Shown here: piece by piece, positions 1 through 13,223 of the stretch | Layout of the letters: each line of letters begins with the position of its first letter | Position numbering within the stretch: position 1 is the stretch's first letter | Assembly: GCA_963377175.1 (NCBI GenBank) | Contig: CAUJNA010001513.1 | Location: forward strand, 2,501-66,500 | Direction of reading: 5' to 3' | DNA: 64,000 bases | Origin: Effrenium voratum | Lineage: Eukaryota > Sar > Dinophyceae > Suessiales > Symbiodiniaceae | The notes under the pieces: model-generated | Database searches by the model: none | The model's input: only the letters and a program-made list of their open reading frames with translations | Told to the model about the DNA's origin: nothing | Translations under genes and position numbers: made by a program

Positions 1-159
1 AGTGGTTCCCAGCCGATCCGGTTCCTTCGCTTTTTGGCTGTTTGGTTGGTCTAGTGGCTGTGTGTCCGAATTTGCCCCACAATAAGTGGGTCACTTTTCC
101 ACCTTTGCAGATAACGGACCGCCCAGTTTCGTGGGTTTCGCGGGCTTCCGGCCCTTTAG

Positions 160-225
160 GCGCTGGAGCCGAAGGAGGCGGTGGCGAGGCACGTCCTGGC
201 CATGGACGCCAATCAGGCAGAAGGC
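160..225 (+). CDS. Candidate internal exon, unknown gene
   Basis: A 66-nt GC-rich stretch preceded by ctttag|G and followed by a GT donor (GGC|GTGGAGG). Read in phase 0 it gives 22 residues beginning ALEPKEAVARHVLAMD, amphipathic and coding-like, whereas the flanks are low-complexity GT-rich DNA. No family is recognisable from so short a piece. It could belong to a gene whose other exons lie off the left edge, or be a chance open stretch. Confidence 0.4.
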
Positions 226-1277
226 GTGGAGGTTGGGTTGGGAGGTTGGGTGGGTTGGGGGGAGGTTGGGTGGGGTTGGGAGGGGGGCTGGGAAGCTTGC
301 GGATGAAGAAGTATGGTGGACACTTCTTTGGCTTGAAGGGTCTTGCTTCTTTTTTTTCCACTGCAACTGTGTTCGTTTTTTTGGGGCGAGTTTCTTCAAC
401 TGCGGCGCACCAAGGGCTGCGAGGGAACAAACCGGGCGGACGTACACTTCCGCTCCTTTGCCAGGCTTGGTGCGCCTACACGAGAAGTTGCCTGCTGCCG
501 CTCGCTCGCTCGACCAGTGGCCCAACACGTTTTTGTTCCCCTTTCCGGGGGCCACATAGTTCCAGTCGCAGACCAAATTGAAAACATCGCTCCTCGCAAT
601 TGGGCCACAACACCAACGTGGCCTCTGTGGCCTGCCATGCGTTTCCCCTTTATGACCCCAGAAGGCCAACCGAAAAAATAGATTCTCCGAACTGGGCAAC
701 CGAGTGAATAAAGCTCGCAGTGCCAGAACCACCAAGAACCCCCAGAAGTTCTGTTTTGATCCAAGGACGGGACCTTCGAGTCTCTGACAGCGTACCAAAG
801 GGTGTGGGAGGACGGGGCTCGAGGGGCTCGAGGGGCTCGAGGGGACCTTGGCCAAACCCTGGAGGTTGGGTGGGGTGGGGTGTCGGGGTGGAGCTCTCGT
901 TGTGATTCCCAGTTCCAACCCTTCAGCAGTGTCCAACCCGCAACAAAAACCCTAAATACCTCCTTAGAAAGCTCCATCCCTTGTGGTGTTGTGGTCTCAG
1001 GGCACTCAACTTCAGACAAGCAGAGTTGTCAGTCCCACAATTTCTGTTCTGGCTTCGCACATTTTCAAAGTAGGGAACAAGAATACCGCGGTAGTCGCCA
1101 CTAGCCATGGTGTGGTGACTTGCAACAGAGCGCGCTGGCCAGAGTCTGACCCCCTGGTTCTCTGGAAAACGGGTGCGACCAGAGCTGCCTTTCGGTGTCT
1201 CTAGGGCGGTGCCGCCGTTGAGCTCTTGGTCTACTGGGTCCATGGGCCCCTATTGGTTTTGGTACCGAAATTGTTAG
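226..1277. other. Non-coding stretch with GT-rich low complexity
   Basis: No convincing exon seen. It contains a GGTTGGG/GGAGG run at 232-296 and three tandem copies of the 9-mer GGGGCTCGA at about 814-846. Reading frames open on both strands here reflect high GC and lack any family motif. Confidence 0.5.
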
Positions 1278-1393
1278 ACAAGGGAATCAATCGTACTACG
1301 CTGATGGGCCGCATCCGCAAGGACGTGGTGTTGACGGAGGCGCGGGCACAGTGCCTGAACGAGGCCGGGTTCATCCGACTCCTGGATTTTCGG
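1278..1393 (+). CDS. Candidate internal exon, unknown gene
   Basis: Coding-like segment between ttgttag (acceptor) and CGG|GTGATTG (GT donor). The open frame includes TLMGRIRKDVVLTEARAQ and NEAGFIRLLDF, a charged helical composition unlike the neighbouring low-complexity DNA. I do not recognise the family. It may be a 5' exon of the transporter at 2440-3620 or of an unrelated gene. Confidence 0.45.
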
Positions 1394-1530
1394 GTGATTG
1401 AGATTGCCAGATGTCTTCCAAGATTGGAGCAGTTTTTAGGCGCATCATTCAGATTACCCCAAGAAAGGACCCCCTTTTGTACCAAGCAAGAGAAGTTTCA
1501 GGCATGTAGTCGAGAAAGCAACCAAGCAAC

Positions 1531-1632
1531 CAACAAAGCAAGCAAGCAAGCAAGCCAGGCAGGCAGCCAGCCAGCCAGCCAGCCAGCAAGCAAGCAAGCA
1601 CGCAGGCAGGCAAGCAAGCAAGCAACCAGGCT
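1531..1632. repeat. CAAG/CCAG/CAGG tetranucleotide tract
   Basis: Tandem tetranucleotides: AAGC changes to AGGC, then CAGC, then AAGC again over about 100 bp. Long frames here read only as KQASKQ- or CLLAC-type low complexity and are not genes. Confidence 0.85.
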
Positions 1633-1827
1633 GTCTACCCACCTACAGACCTGCCTTCCTTCTTAGACATGCTTGAGATATGTTGACGGAGTGCCACTCC
1701 ACGTTGGTCTTTGGGCCATGCGAGGCTCGTGGAAAGCATCGCTTGGCAGCCAGGCTCGGCCCTTGAGCCGGGTTCGTGGCGCTCAACCTGCATGGGTCTT
1801 TGGGATGCATTTGGGATACCCTCCCAA

Positions 1828-1883
1828 GGGGAAACCAAGACAAATCAAGGGAAACCAGGGGAAACCAAGGGAAACCAAGAACC
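1828..1883 (-). repeat. Short array of the 11-mer family found in the big satellite
   Basis: Several spaced copies of GGGAAACCAAG, the reverse complement of the CTTGGTTTCCC subrepeat of the 11.8-kb satellite at 13386-25232. This small array lies outside the helicase and in the opposite orientation. Confidence 0.7.
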
Positions 1884-2211
1884 ACCAATTAACATGGAAC
1901 ACGGCGTTAGGAAATGGTCCCTTGAAAAGGAAAATGGTCCATAACAGGACCCTCCCAAACGTCAGGTTCCTTTTTTTGGTGGGAGGGTACATGCCGTGGA
2001 TTTGTTTTCCATTTCATGCGCGAAAACTCTAATGCGCTTGTTTTGGATATGCTTGGAAGAAACTCGTACCTTCGGGGCAGTCTCCAAACAGGACACTTTG
2101 TGATATGCAAATCTAGTGGTTTAGACAACACCCTCCAGTTGCCGAATTTGGGAAGGGGTTTCTCTGGATGGGGTGATTGGGGACAGAGCAAAGAACCAAT
2201 CCTTCAGTTCA

Positions 2212-2332
2212 TCATGGGGGCTGGGGGGAGGGAGGGGGGGAGCCCCAATAAGCCCCAAAGAAAGTCTTATTATGGGGCTTAATAAGCTTATTTGGGCTCC
2301 CTCCCTCCCCTCCCTCCCCCCCACCCCCATGA
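2212..2332. repeat. MITE-like hairpin with G-rich/C-rich arms
   Basis: The left arm starts CATGGGGG and continues as GGGAGGGAGGGG, then GAGCCCCAATAAG. The right arm is its near complement: CTTATTTGGGCTCC, then CCTCCCTCCCC, ending CCCCCATG. About 120 bp in all, with a short loop around 2255-2275. No reading frame; a foldback non-autonomous element is the simplest reading. Confidence 0.7.
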
Positions 2333-2381
2333 ATCATTATTCCGACTTGTTCCAGGGTTTCTGAAAGGTGGTGCCCAAGAG

Positions 2382-2403
2382 GATTTCGCAACCATCCACA
2401 GTA
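2382..2403 (+). repeat. Dispersed CGCAACCATCCACAG motif
   Basis: TTCGCAACCATCCACAG recurs almost unchanged at 34113-34128 and, ending in CCGTAG, at 34296-34311, just before helicase exon 10. A sister form ending CGTCCATCCACAG is at 6274-6294 and 30266-30286. Each ends in AG, so it may be a shared intron 3' end. Confidence 0.55.
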
Positions 2404-2439
2404 TCTCATGGGTTGAGCTGCCAGGTGTCTCTCCGCCAG

Positions 2440-3620
2440 CTGGGCCCTTCTGGATGCAGAGGCGCCGATTGCCGAGGGTCTGCCGGTGGGATTTCTCGGG
2501 TTTTTCGGTGGGTTGTTCGGTTGGAAAAACGCCGATGAGAAGGGGTTGGAGCTTGAAGAGAGTGATGTACCAGTGACTGCCCCCGTTTTTTTTCTTGAGG
2601 AAATCAGACTGAGCCCATCTTGGTGTAGCTGTGGCTCGGTTTGTTTGGCCATGGAGATCCAGAGCGAGAGGCTCAGACAAGTGGAGGGCATTGCGGCGGC
2701 ATTGGCTTGCTCCCTGACAGACACGGCAGTGATTGCCGGCAACCAGCAGCTGCAGTTTTGGGACTGGCCTTACTTTTTCATCACCGGAAGCGCGGCGTTG
2801 CTTGCAGTTCTTGGCAACATTTCGTATCAGCGGTGGCGTGGCCTTGCGAAACCTCCTGATATGCGGTTGGTCATGCTGCGTGGCTTGTGCGGCAGCGGGA
2901 ATGGCTTCTTGAGCATTTGCGCGGTGCTGGCCGGCGCCTACGTGGGTTCGATCGCCGCCTTCCGCAGCGTGAACTCCATCGTGGCCTCGCTGGGAACCGT
3001 GGCCATGGGGGAGGACTTCGGACGGATGCACCTGGTGTCTGTGACCTTATTCGTCGCGGGCGCCATTCTGACTGCAGACCCCGAAGAAGTCGTGGCCACC
3101 ATGGGGTCGTCCTTGCTTGGCAATGGCCTGGCTCTGTGTAGCGGCATCTGCGCCGGTGGTTCCGCCCTCGTTGGCAGGTTCGTCCAGGACGTCAATCCTT
3201 CGTTTTTGTGTACCGCCAACTTGTTCCACATGTGGATCTTCAGTTGGACGCTTCACTTCATGGTCAGAGTGCCCAGTGGAAGCTTTCAATCCATGGAAGG
3301 CGTGCGCCCTGAAAGTGTGCTGCTTCTGTTTGGCCTTCCAGCGCTTCTGCATTGCGACACAATTTTTGGTGCCATTGCGTCTCAAAAATGCTCGGCCGCT
3401 GTTGTCACCACCGTGATCACTGCCTGCGGCATGCTGGCGGGCTTTTGCCTGGACTATCTGCTGCTGCAGCCACGTGAAGCTGCTGACCATGCTGGGCGCC
3501 CTTCTGATCTTCCTGGCTGTGCTGACCATGCTGCTGGCAGTGGGCAATGCCGCGCCCAAGGCCCATGCCAAGGACAAGGAGACATCTAAGCTGCTGCCAG
3601 AGGAGATTGCCAACCTGTGA
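2440..3620 (+). CDS. 10-TM EamA/DMT-superfamily transporter-like protein, one frameshift
   Basis: Predicted integral membrane permease of the drug/metabolite transporter (EamA, SLC35G-like) type; substrate unknown. A short acidic N-terminal part (LLDAEAPIAEGLP, GWKNADEKG) precedes about ten hydrophobic segments, including WPYFFITGSAALLAVLG, LRGLCGSGNGFLSICAVLAG and LVSVTLFVAGAILTADP. Two repeats of about five helices suit the fold. The frame is open upstream to an acceptor-like gccag at 2435-2439, so the true start may lie in an earlier exon; internal Met at 2651 is an alternative. Around 3470 the frame must shift by one base: beyond it, another frame gives KLLTMLGALLIFLAVLTMLL, the expected last helix, and stops at TGA 3618-3620. 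This is a one-base indel (mutation or assembly error). The body has no obvious intron, so it too might be a retrocopy. Confidence 0.7.
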
Positions 3621-4609
3621 GGTTTGGATGGTCGTGAAGGTGGTGACAATTCCAGTCCTATTTCGCACACGCACACGCACACACACACACACAAGCACAC
3701 TCACTCACACACACATTTGTTCTCACCAAGGTATGACCGTGATGGCCATGCTAACGTCCCTGGACCGCACATTTGCGGCCCCTAGTCCTAGTGTTGACGG
3801 CGAAGTGGCCTCTAGCCCCTACATCGTCACAAATAAATTCGAGTCAGTGTCTTTGGTTGCACTTTCCACGAAGATGGACGCTTTGGAGTTGCGGACAACT
3901 CATGCAAGGACGAAGGTTTTTTGCGCCATGCGTGAGCGTGCCAGACAGGTGCCAGGTCTTAAACAACATCCAAAGACAGTTTGGCTGGAAACAACCCAAA
4001 AGACGAGGGGTGCAAATCTTAGACGTCCCAGAAAACCTGGACAACGGCTTCAGTAACGGTACAGCACCCGCCAAAAACAGGGGGCCGAGCTGAAATGTGA
4101 TTCCTACGGGTTTTGGGCCGGGACGAACACCTCTCCGGCAACGCTTTGCTACTCGAATGGTCAGGGGCGAGTACGCAGCTGATTCTCCCAATGACTCTAT
4201 GTTACCCTTGTGCCGATTTTGCCAAGCGAAACAAGATGGAAAGGGAAGGCTCCTGGGGATTCGTTGGGAGAGCAGACTGCCCGTTCCCTCTCAAACGGAG
4301 ATCCGTGGGGACTATCTCACTTGGCCTGGCACGGCTTGACCAGAGTCAGCCCAGGGTTCGACTGAACCTGGAAACAGCGAAACTTCGCAAAGTGTTCGAT
4401 CTGTTCCAACCGCAAGAATTCTCCAGCTGCCATGTTTCAGGAAGTGAGGATTGCTTGCCATAGGCCCCTGCAAGGTGGAGACATTTGAACAATGCGTCGA
4501 GGTTTTTTTCCTAGCAAGAGGCCAACTTGCCACATGTGTCTCAAATTGATGTCCACGCGGACCATCTCCAATGAGAATTGGAGGGCCTCGAATGGTTCTC
4601 TAAACATCA
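3621..4609. other. Non-coding stretch after the transporter
   Basis: Contains a (CA)n tract at about 3665-3716. Reading frames at 3722-4450 show no family signature or good exon borders. No gene is called. Confidence 0.5.
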
Positions 4610-4722
4610 CTAGGTCCCCCAGTGGTGCCCTGTGACGCTTTTTTGGGGGAGGGTTCCCCTACTAAAATAGACGACAGAAGAAAAGGGTACCCTCATTCTC
4701 TCCTCTCTACTGGAGGACCTAG
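4610..4722. repeat. MITE-like element, CTAGG...CCTAG
   Basis: A 113-bp element starting CTAGGTCCCCCAGT and ending ACTGGAGGACCTAG. These are imperfect terminal inverted repeats of about 14-16 bp. It is flanked by ATCA on both sides, a plausible 4-bp target-site duplication. A diverged second copy is at 26610-26724, in the same orientation, sharing the internal TTTTTGGGG and GGTACCCT blocks. Confidence 0.75.
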
Positions 4723-4780
4723 ATCACATCTTTTCCCAAAGCCCCATGGCTTCCCTTTGAAACCCGCGTGGCTTCGCAGC

Positions 4781-4832
4781 CCGGGCCGGAGTTGTGGGCA
4801 TGGGAGGCGGCGCGCGGACGCGGACTGCGGCA
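4781..4832 (+). CDS. Candidate exon (possible upstream exon of the helicase)
   Basis: GC-rich block after gcttcgcag, reading PGPELWAWEAARGRGL in one frame. The preceding 35 bases (CTTCCCTTTGAAACCCG..TGGCTTCG) resemble those just before helicase micro-exon 11 (43186-43218), which argues for a real intron end. Gene assignment and 3' border are unknown. Confidence 0.35.
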
Positions 4833-6294
4833 TGGCGACTGGGACCCGATCCAAGGGTTTTTTGGGGAGGGGTTGGCTTAAACCAACACCAAAACCACCT
4901 GAGCCACAATCAATGCCCGGGTAGATGAAGGTTAGCAAGGGACAATCCCAACCATAAATAGCCTCGGCCGCTTCTTAATTCTTCACATGGTTCTTTACGT
5001 GGTTCTGGGTCCACCATTTTAATACCAGGTGTTGATTATGACTTACTTAATATCTGGTTGGGTGTGATCTTTGGGGTTGGTTGGGGAAGGCAAAAACCGA
5101 AATCCGGTTTTGGATACCTTAAGACAGGAACCAAACCCATTTTGGTTACACACGTGGCACCAACGATTGCAGGTCATGTAGCCATATTTGTCTGCCGACT
5201 TTGTGGCGGATGCGCATATCTGAGGACTTTTTAGACTCCCTGTCAAAAGGCGGCGCAATTCGAATTTTGGGCCCTTACCAGGTCCTCTTTTCTTGAAATC
5301 CCACCCGCGCGTTTCGCTTCAGGCAGAGTTTTCGTTTTTGTTCCCCTTTGAAGAGACCAACATCTCAAAGGAGATCACATTGCAAAAGGGTTCTGAGATG
5401 GGATGGGTGGAAAGACATGTGCACGCCAAAAGCAATGCTACAGCCACAGTGAGCTGCGCCGGTGCTCAGCTCAGCGCGCGAACGCGCGCGTGTGCCTGTG
5501 CGTGTGAGTTCGTGCGTGTGTGTATGCGTATGCGTATGCGTATGCGTATGCGTGCGTGCGTGCGTGCTTGCGTGCGTGCGCGCGTGCGCGCGTGCGCGAA
5601 TCAGGAAGCCACACAAACCCGCGAAGACTGACCAAAAGACACGGCAGTTGCGATGTTTTTCGCATAATGGAGACGGCGCCTCCCTCGCGCGAGCCCCGCT
5701 CCCTTGATCGCAGGCTTCCCTGCTATGTCCGCTTTCCGCTGGGCCATTTTGGAAGTTTGGCAGGATGACGGGGATGGGGATGTTGGCAAGCCTGCATGCT
5801 GCAGGGGAAGTTGGCAATGACGGGGATGCTGGCCGCTGTTGGGACGGTATTTACGGTGCTTTTTGAAGGTTGGGCAAAACGGGCATCAGGAGGGGATGTT
5901 TTGGGGTCCAGATGTGTTGGCTGGCCTGCGTGCGGGCATGCTGCGGAGGAGCTTGCGCACCAACAAAACATGTCAGCCACATACGCGAAGGGCAGGATTG
6001 CCTCGCCCTCCGAGCTCGAACCGCAGCTGGTTTTCTTCCTGAGAGAGAGAGAGAGAGAGCCGCCATTCCCGGTCGGAGTAGTGCATGCTATGAAGGTTTG
6101 ACAAAACGGTGCTCCTTCAGCTTCATACACAAACATGGTGCACCTTGGACGCAGGGTCGCTTCTTTCTGACAGAGTGTTCAGAGGGTCCAGCGAAGGTTT
6201 GCGTCGGATTCCTCACGAGAAGCGGTTTTTCTGCTCGGTTTCAGGGCCTTTTTCCGCCCCAAACCTGGGGTCTATGGATTTCGTCCATCCACAG
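4833..6294. other. Non-coding, with TG-rich microsatellite
   Basis: Holds an alternating purine/pyrimidine tract at about 5478-5598 (GTGTG, GTATGC and GTGCGC units), a short direct duplication of ATGACGGGGATG (5764 and 5818), and (GA)n at 6041-6058. No supported gene. Confidence 0.5.
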
Positions 6295-6397
6295 TACCAT
6301 CCAGCTGGCAGGCAGCATCGTCCTGCTGGAGTCGCCTCTGGGCCCGCGCTCCTTCGGCCGGGTGTGGATGAAGGACACCGCGGGCGTGGAGTCCGAA
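6295..6397 (+). CDS. Candidate helicase N-terminal exon (barrel-like segment)
   Basis: Follows the dispersed acceptor-like CCATCCACAG. The frame reads QLAGSIVLLESPLGP and SFGRVWMKDTAG. Segments of the form 'G.xVLLE...FGxVw' occur in the beta-barrel region upstream of the helicase core in UPF1-like proteins, so it may be an upstream exon of the gene starting at 10771. The 3' end is uncertain; GT (6386) and GC donors are possible. Confidence 0.45.
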
Positions 6398-9015
<2,618 letters not shown>

Positions 9016-9111
9016 CGCCAAATGAGCGAACCCCTTCTCGCTGTGCCTTGGAAACCATCGAACGCCACGGGCGGGAAAACGCCCACAGAACGCCAATCTT
9101 CCGGCTAGGGA

Positions 9112-9181
9112 GGTGAAGCGCGTGGCGCCGGCGCTGGTGCACCAGCTCCTGGGGAACTTGCCGCCCGCTGGCCGGGGGGTC
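9112..9181 (+). CDS. Candidate exon upstream of helicase core
   Basis: Acceptor cggctag|G, then a GC-rich frame reading EVKRVAPALVHQLLGNLPP. Helical and coding-like; on the same strand as, and 1.6 kb before, the first secure helicase exon. Its 3' border and phase were not resolved. It shares the EVKRVA string with helicase exon 24 (about 52802). Confidence 0.4.
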
Positions 9182-10770
9182 CCAGGGATCCGTACGGGTC
9201 GAAGGAAGTTGCGCGGTGGGACGTGGGTGGCTCGTCCTTTTTTCCCCCTGTTCTGGGGTGGGGATTGGGAAATCCCATTTTGGGGGGTCATGGGCAATTT
9301 GGCACATGTTACTGGGTCTGTGAAGCAAAAGGAAGGTCAAGCCTCACTTTCATGTTGGTGGGAAACAACTCGCGGCTCACCCCTTGGTGAAGATGTCTTC
9401 CAGTGGAGCGACCGATACGGCCAAATCAAGGGTTTAGGCGTTTTTTTGGCTTTGGGGACACAGCCTAGGGTTTGGGCTCAGGATTGCGTTCAGGGCTGTT
9501 CAGGGTCAAGGGTTAACTAAAGCTAGCACTGGTCTCCGTGCTCAGCGGGGGGGTCCACAATGGCGAGCTACATCAGAGCCGTATGGAGACCAGGAAAATA
9601 GAAGCAAGGACTTTCATTCCTACTGTCCATTTTCTGGTTGAATTTTGATACCCAGTCGGTGCTTTGAATCCAAAAACTCGCGGTCTGTCTCGAAACAACT
9701 GGGTTGTCCGAGGCGTGGACGGCTCGGCGGGCCACCTGGAGTGCCTCCAGTCCCTGAACCCCTCACAGGCCATCCGGCCGAGTCAGGTAGAGTCAGGTGG
9801 AGTCAGGTGGACGGTGGCGGAATCCGCAAAAATCTCGCACGAAAGGAGACCATGGTGGCAAACACCATGAAGTTGGTGGGTGTTTGCAGGGGACTCAAAT
9901 CAGAAAACGGGCTTTCTGAACGGTGCGAGATGGATTTCGCCCAACCATGCACAGGGCAGGAGCTGAACCGGATTTGCGCAAACCGCGGAACAAGTATGTT
10001 CGTGAGGTGAAATAGCGAGACCGGTTTCTTGTTAGCCAGACAAGTAGGCAGCTAACCTGGGCTTACCGATGATTAAATCTTTCTTACTCGAGGATTCCCG
10101 GTTTCGAGTTGGTGAGTTGCGGCTGGCTGTGCAGATCCTTTTGCAAGATTGGTTCGCCACCAGCCAGATTCACCCAGCTACTCCAAACACCTGACCGATC
10201 CGAAGGTTGCTTTTGGATCCCCTTTTGGATCCCCCGATCCGAAGGTTGCTTCTTGGTCCCGCACAACCAGGTGTTCAACCAAATCAGCCCACATGTTTCA
10301 ACCTTTACACCACGTTTGTTTCGGTAAGGGCCACGTTTATTGCCATGGTACATGTTGTTTGTTGCCATTTTGTTTAACGTTGATGTTGATCTCAGGTCTG
10401 TATCTAACAGCTTCCTACGTTCTCAAAGCTAGAATCTGGGTAAGTTTCCCTTGGGTGACCTCAGCAGACAAATCAAAGGCTTTCTCAAGCCAAGCGGTGA
10501 ACACCGGCACGACCAATAGCAAACCCAAAGACGGCTGTTTCAACAAGGGCCATGTTCACAAAGCTGTTCATGGTCAGACCAGCTCCTTAAGTCAAGCACG
10601 AGATTAAACCGATGGGGTTTAGGACTTCCTCGACCCCTACCCCACAAATTGTTTGGGGGTTTGTCCTCAGTGCGGTGGGTCAAGCGAGGGTGTTTTTCAG
10701 AACTTGTCCCCGGGGTTTTCACGCGCCCCCGAAGGCACCCCCCGCGAGTGGACGAGTCGACCGGTCGTAG
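9182..10770. other. Presumed intron or intergenic DNA
   Basis: No secure exon. GATCCGAAGGTTGCTT occurs twice (about 10197 and 10239). A block at 9957-9995 (GQELNRICANR) follows a CACAG acceptor-like site and could be a micro-exon, but phase cannot be tested because its neighbours are unknown. Confidence 0.4.
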
Positions 10771-10883
10771 GCCAAGGCTGTGGGCCGCGCCCTGGGCTGC
10801 AGCGGCGGCTTCGTGAGCATCCACGGGCCTCCGGGCACGGGCAAGAGCCAGACGCTGCTGCAGCTGATCAACGCCCTGCACCT
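10771..10883 (+). CDS. Helicase exon 1 (first secure): Walker A, motif I
   Basis: Acceptor gtcgtag|G. Phase-0 frame starts AKAVGRALGCSGGFVSI, then GPPGTGKSQT, the ATP-phosphate-binding loop of SF1 helicases (Lys and Ser present), then LLQLINALHL. AKAV is the tail of the Q-motif-like 'Q..AV..AL' that precedes motif I. The donor is GC (CACCT|GCAGCG), leaving two bases that join G of exon 2. The Gln of the Q motif should come from an upstream exon not yet found. Confidence 0.93.
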
Positions 10884-12146
10884 GCAGCGCCTCGGCCGCG
10901 TTCTTTTTCTCCTTCTTTTTTTGTTTTTGTTTAATTTGTTTTGTCTCTTTTTGTTGATCTTTTCGGATGTTTCCGGGGCTGGTGTGAGAAGTAGGGAATG
11001 TGGTTGAATGAACCCAGGCGTTGGCCCCCGTGAAGGAAACCACCAGTTGGATGGCTTCCCTCACTCCCTGCTGAGCACCAGCAAGTTTTGGGTTCCTTTG
11101 GTGGGGCAGGGTTGTGTTCCCTAGCAAGGTTTTTCAAGAAACTGATGAACAATCTGGGTGTGCGATGTTCGAACATGCTTCTTTGTTTCTTCTGCACGTT
11201 TGGGTTCATCCCGACCCCTTAGGGAGCAACCCTGTGGGTGTGGGGGGCAATCTCCTTTTGATGTCCTTTTGGTATTTCTTGAGGTCACTTGTTGTTTGCC
11301 TTCTGGTTTCTTGCTGGGGTCTAATGAACTTCTGTTTTCTTGCCAAATTTGTAGATTTTCTTGTGCCCTCACTTGCATGAAGGGCACGGTTCTTTGGACA
11401 TTTGCCGATCCGTTCTTTGCCTTGGGCTGACTCCTAGAGGATGGCAGGTTGATGACTCAATGCGGCCAACTCCCCCTCCAAAAGTTGGACCCATAGTCCG
11501 ACTGCCCCATCTTTTGATGTCGTTGCCGACCTGGAGAGCCTCCCAATGTCGAGAAACACCCCCTTTGGATTTGCCAGGCATGTAGCTACAAATTCCCTTC
11601 TTTTGCAAAGATTGCTTCCTGACAAGAGATCTGTTTTTGACGAGTCCTTCTCAATCCCCCGCATTCTGAGAGTTTTCCCTCCTTTGGAACCGACTTGAGC
11701 AGCGCCCACATTCCGCAACAGCTATTTGGCCATTTGAGCGACGTTCTAAAACCCCTGCACTTGAAAGTCGTATTCGGGAGGAAATATCGTTTTCAAAATG
11801 TTGACTTTTCCCAGGTCGCGGAAGCGCCGCGCAAGGTTCGCGGAAGGGGTTTCTCAATTATGTACTCGCGGAAGGGCTAGGATTCAATCACGAAAGCACA
11901 AAATTGTAGTTTTCCTTCACGCGCGGAAGCGAAAACAAACGTCAATCCCGTTTCTCAATCCGCGGAAGCGACGCGGAAGCGACGCGGAAGCGATTCCCTC
12001 TTCAAACCTCTTGCGGAAGGAACCTTTCACGCCGCGCAAGCTCCGCGGAAGCCTTCGCAGAAAATATGCATCGTCGTTTGGCTTTTATGGCTTTGGCTTC
12101 TCTCGGGGTTTGCCGCGCGCGCAACGACGAGCGACGTTGCGCGCAG
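10884..12146 (+). other. Helicase intron 1 with CGCGGAAG cluster
   Basis: No coding seen. From 11816 to 12057 the 8-mer CGCGGAAG and close variants recur about ten times, ending just before exon 2. Pyrimidine-rich stretch at 10905-10960. Confidence 0.6.
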
Positions 12147-12197
12147 GCGGATGCAGCAGTACCACCAGGGCATCGAGGACTGCCGTACCTGGGAGGT
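12147..12197 (+). CDS. Helicase exon 2 (51 nt, between motifs I and Ia)
   Basis: Acceptor gcgcag|G. Completing the codon from exon 1 gives RMQQYHQGIEDCRTWE, then GT carried to exon 3. Donor GC (GGT|GCACAT). Together with exon 1 and 3 it forms a continuous helix; SEN1-type proteins also carry an insertion of this kind before motif Ia. Alternative donor GT two bases earlier would break the phase. Confidence 0.75.
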
Positions 12198-13223
12198 GCA
12201 CATTGGTTGGTCTAGCTGGTTTCACGGGGAGGATATTCCATCGGACCTCTATGAAGATAGAGAGCTCTGCAAAATCTCCGGCTGGCTTCTTTGTTTTGAG
12301 GACCCCTGGCTGAGTGGGGATAAGACCCATGCAAAGCTGCATAGCTATGATGGTAGAACCAAGGGTCAAGGCGTTTCGCTGCAGGTGCTCCGGGCCAAAG
12401 GCCAAGGCTTTCTTCGGGGCACGCCCCCCTGCCCTCCCCGGACCCGAACCGAGCCCCCGAAATGCTGAGGTCGGATTTGGGCTTGGAACCAACACCACCT
12501 CTGGAGCCAACACCTTGTGGGGGGGCGGTAAGTCTGCATGAGAAGTTTCGTTTCCAGCTTCCGCCAACCGGAGGAATTCTGGCAAGTCGTGGTTCGGGAA
12601 ATCGTTCGACTTGGGCCCCGGGAAGCGCAACCCCGGGACCAAAAGGCGCAGCTGGTTTCCCGAAGAGGATCTTTGTCGCCTCACAGCCGAATCTCGTGGG
12701 TTGGGTGTGCTTTTGAACACGGGGAGGCCCCCCGAACAAGGCGGGAGTTCCCGCCCTTGGATTTCAACCCCCTTAGTAGGTTATCGTCGTTATCGTCATG
12801 ATGGCTGCTTGGCAGGGTTAATTGCTATGGCTATGACTGTGAGTGACTGGCAGACATCGGAGTTAGTGGCTATTGGGCAAGCCATGGCTACATCTGGGAA
12901 AAGTAAATATCCCCTTTTAGAATTATAATAATTCCTTGTGGGCCCCACAAGGACACCAACCCGTTGACCCAGAGAGGTCACCAACTGAGAAAACCGGGAC
13001 ATCAGACTTCCCCTTCCATTTGCTTAAGAATATTTTTTATTTCCCCCTGTTGGTTTTAAAGGGAATCTATCTCTACTGGAAAAAATATAAATATAAATAT
13101 AATACATATATATATATATACATATATTCTTCATTTGTTTTTCCAGGGTCTTAACCAAATGGACCTTCCCCAGGACATCGCCCTGGGCGTGCGCGGCACC
13201 GGGGCCGCCGCCGCGGTTTCGAG

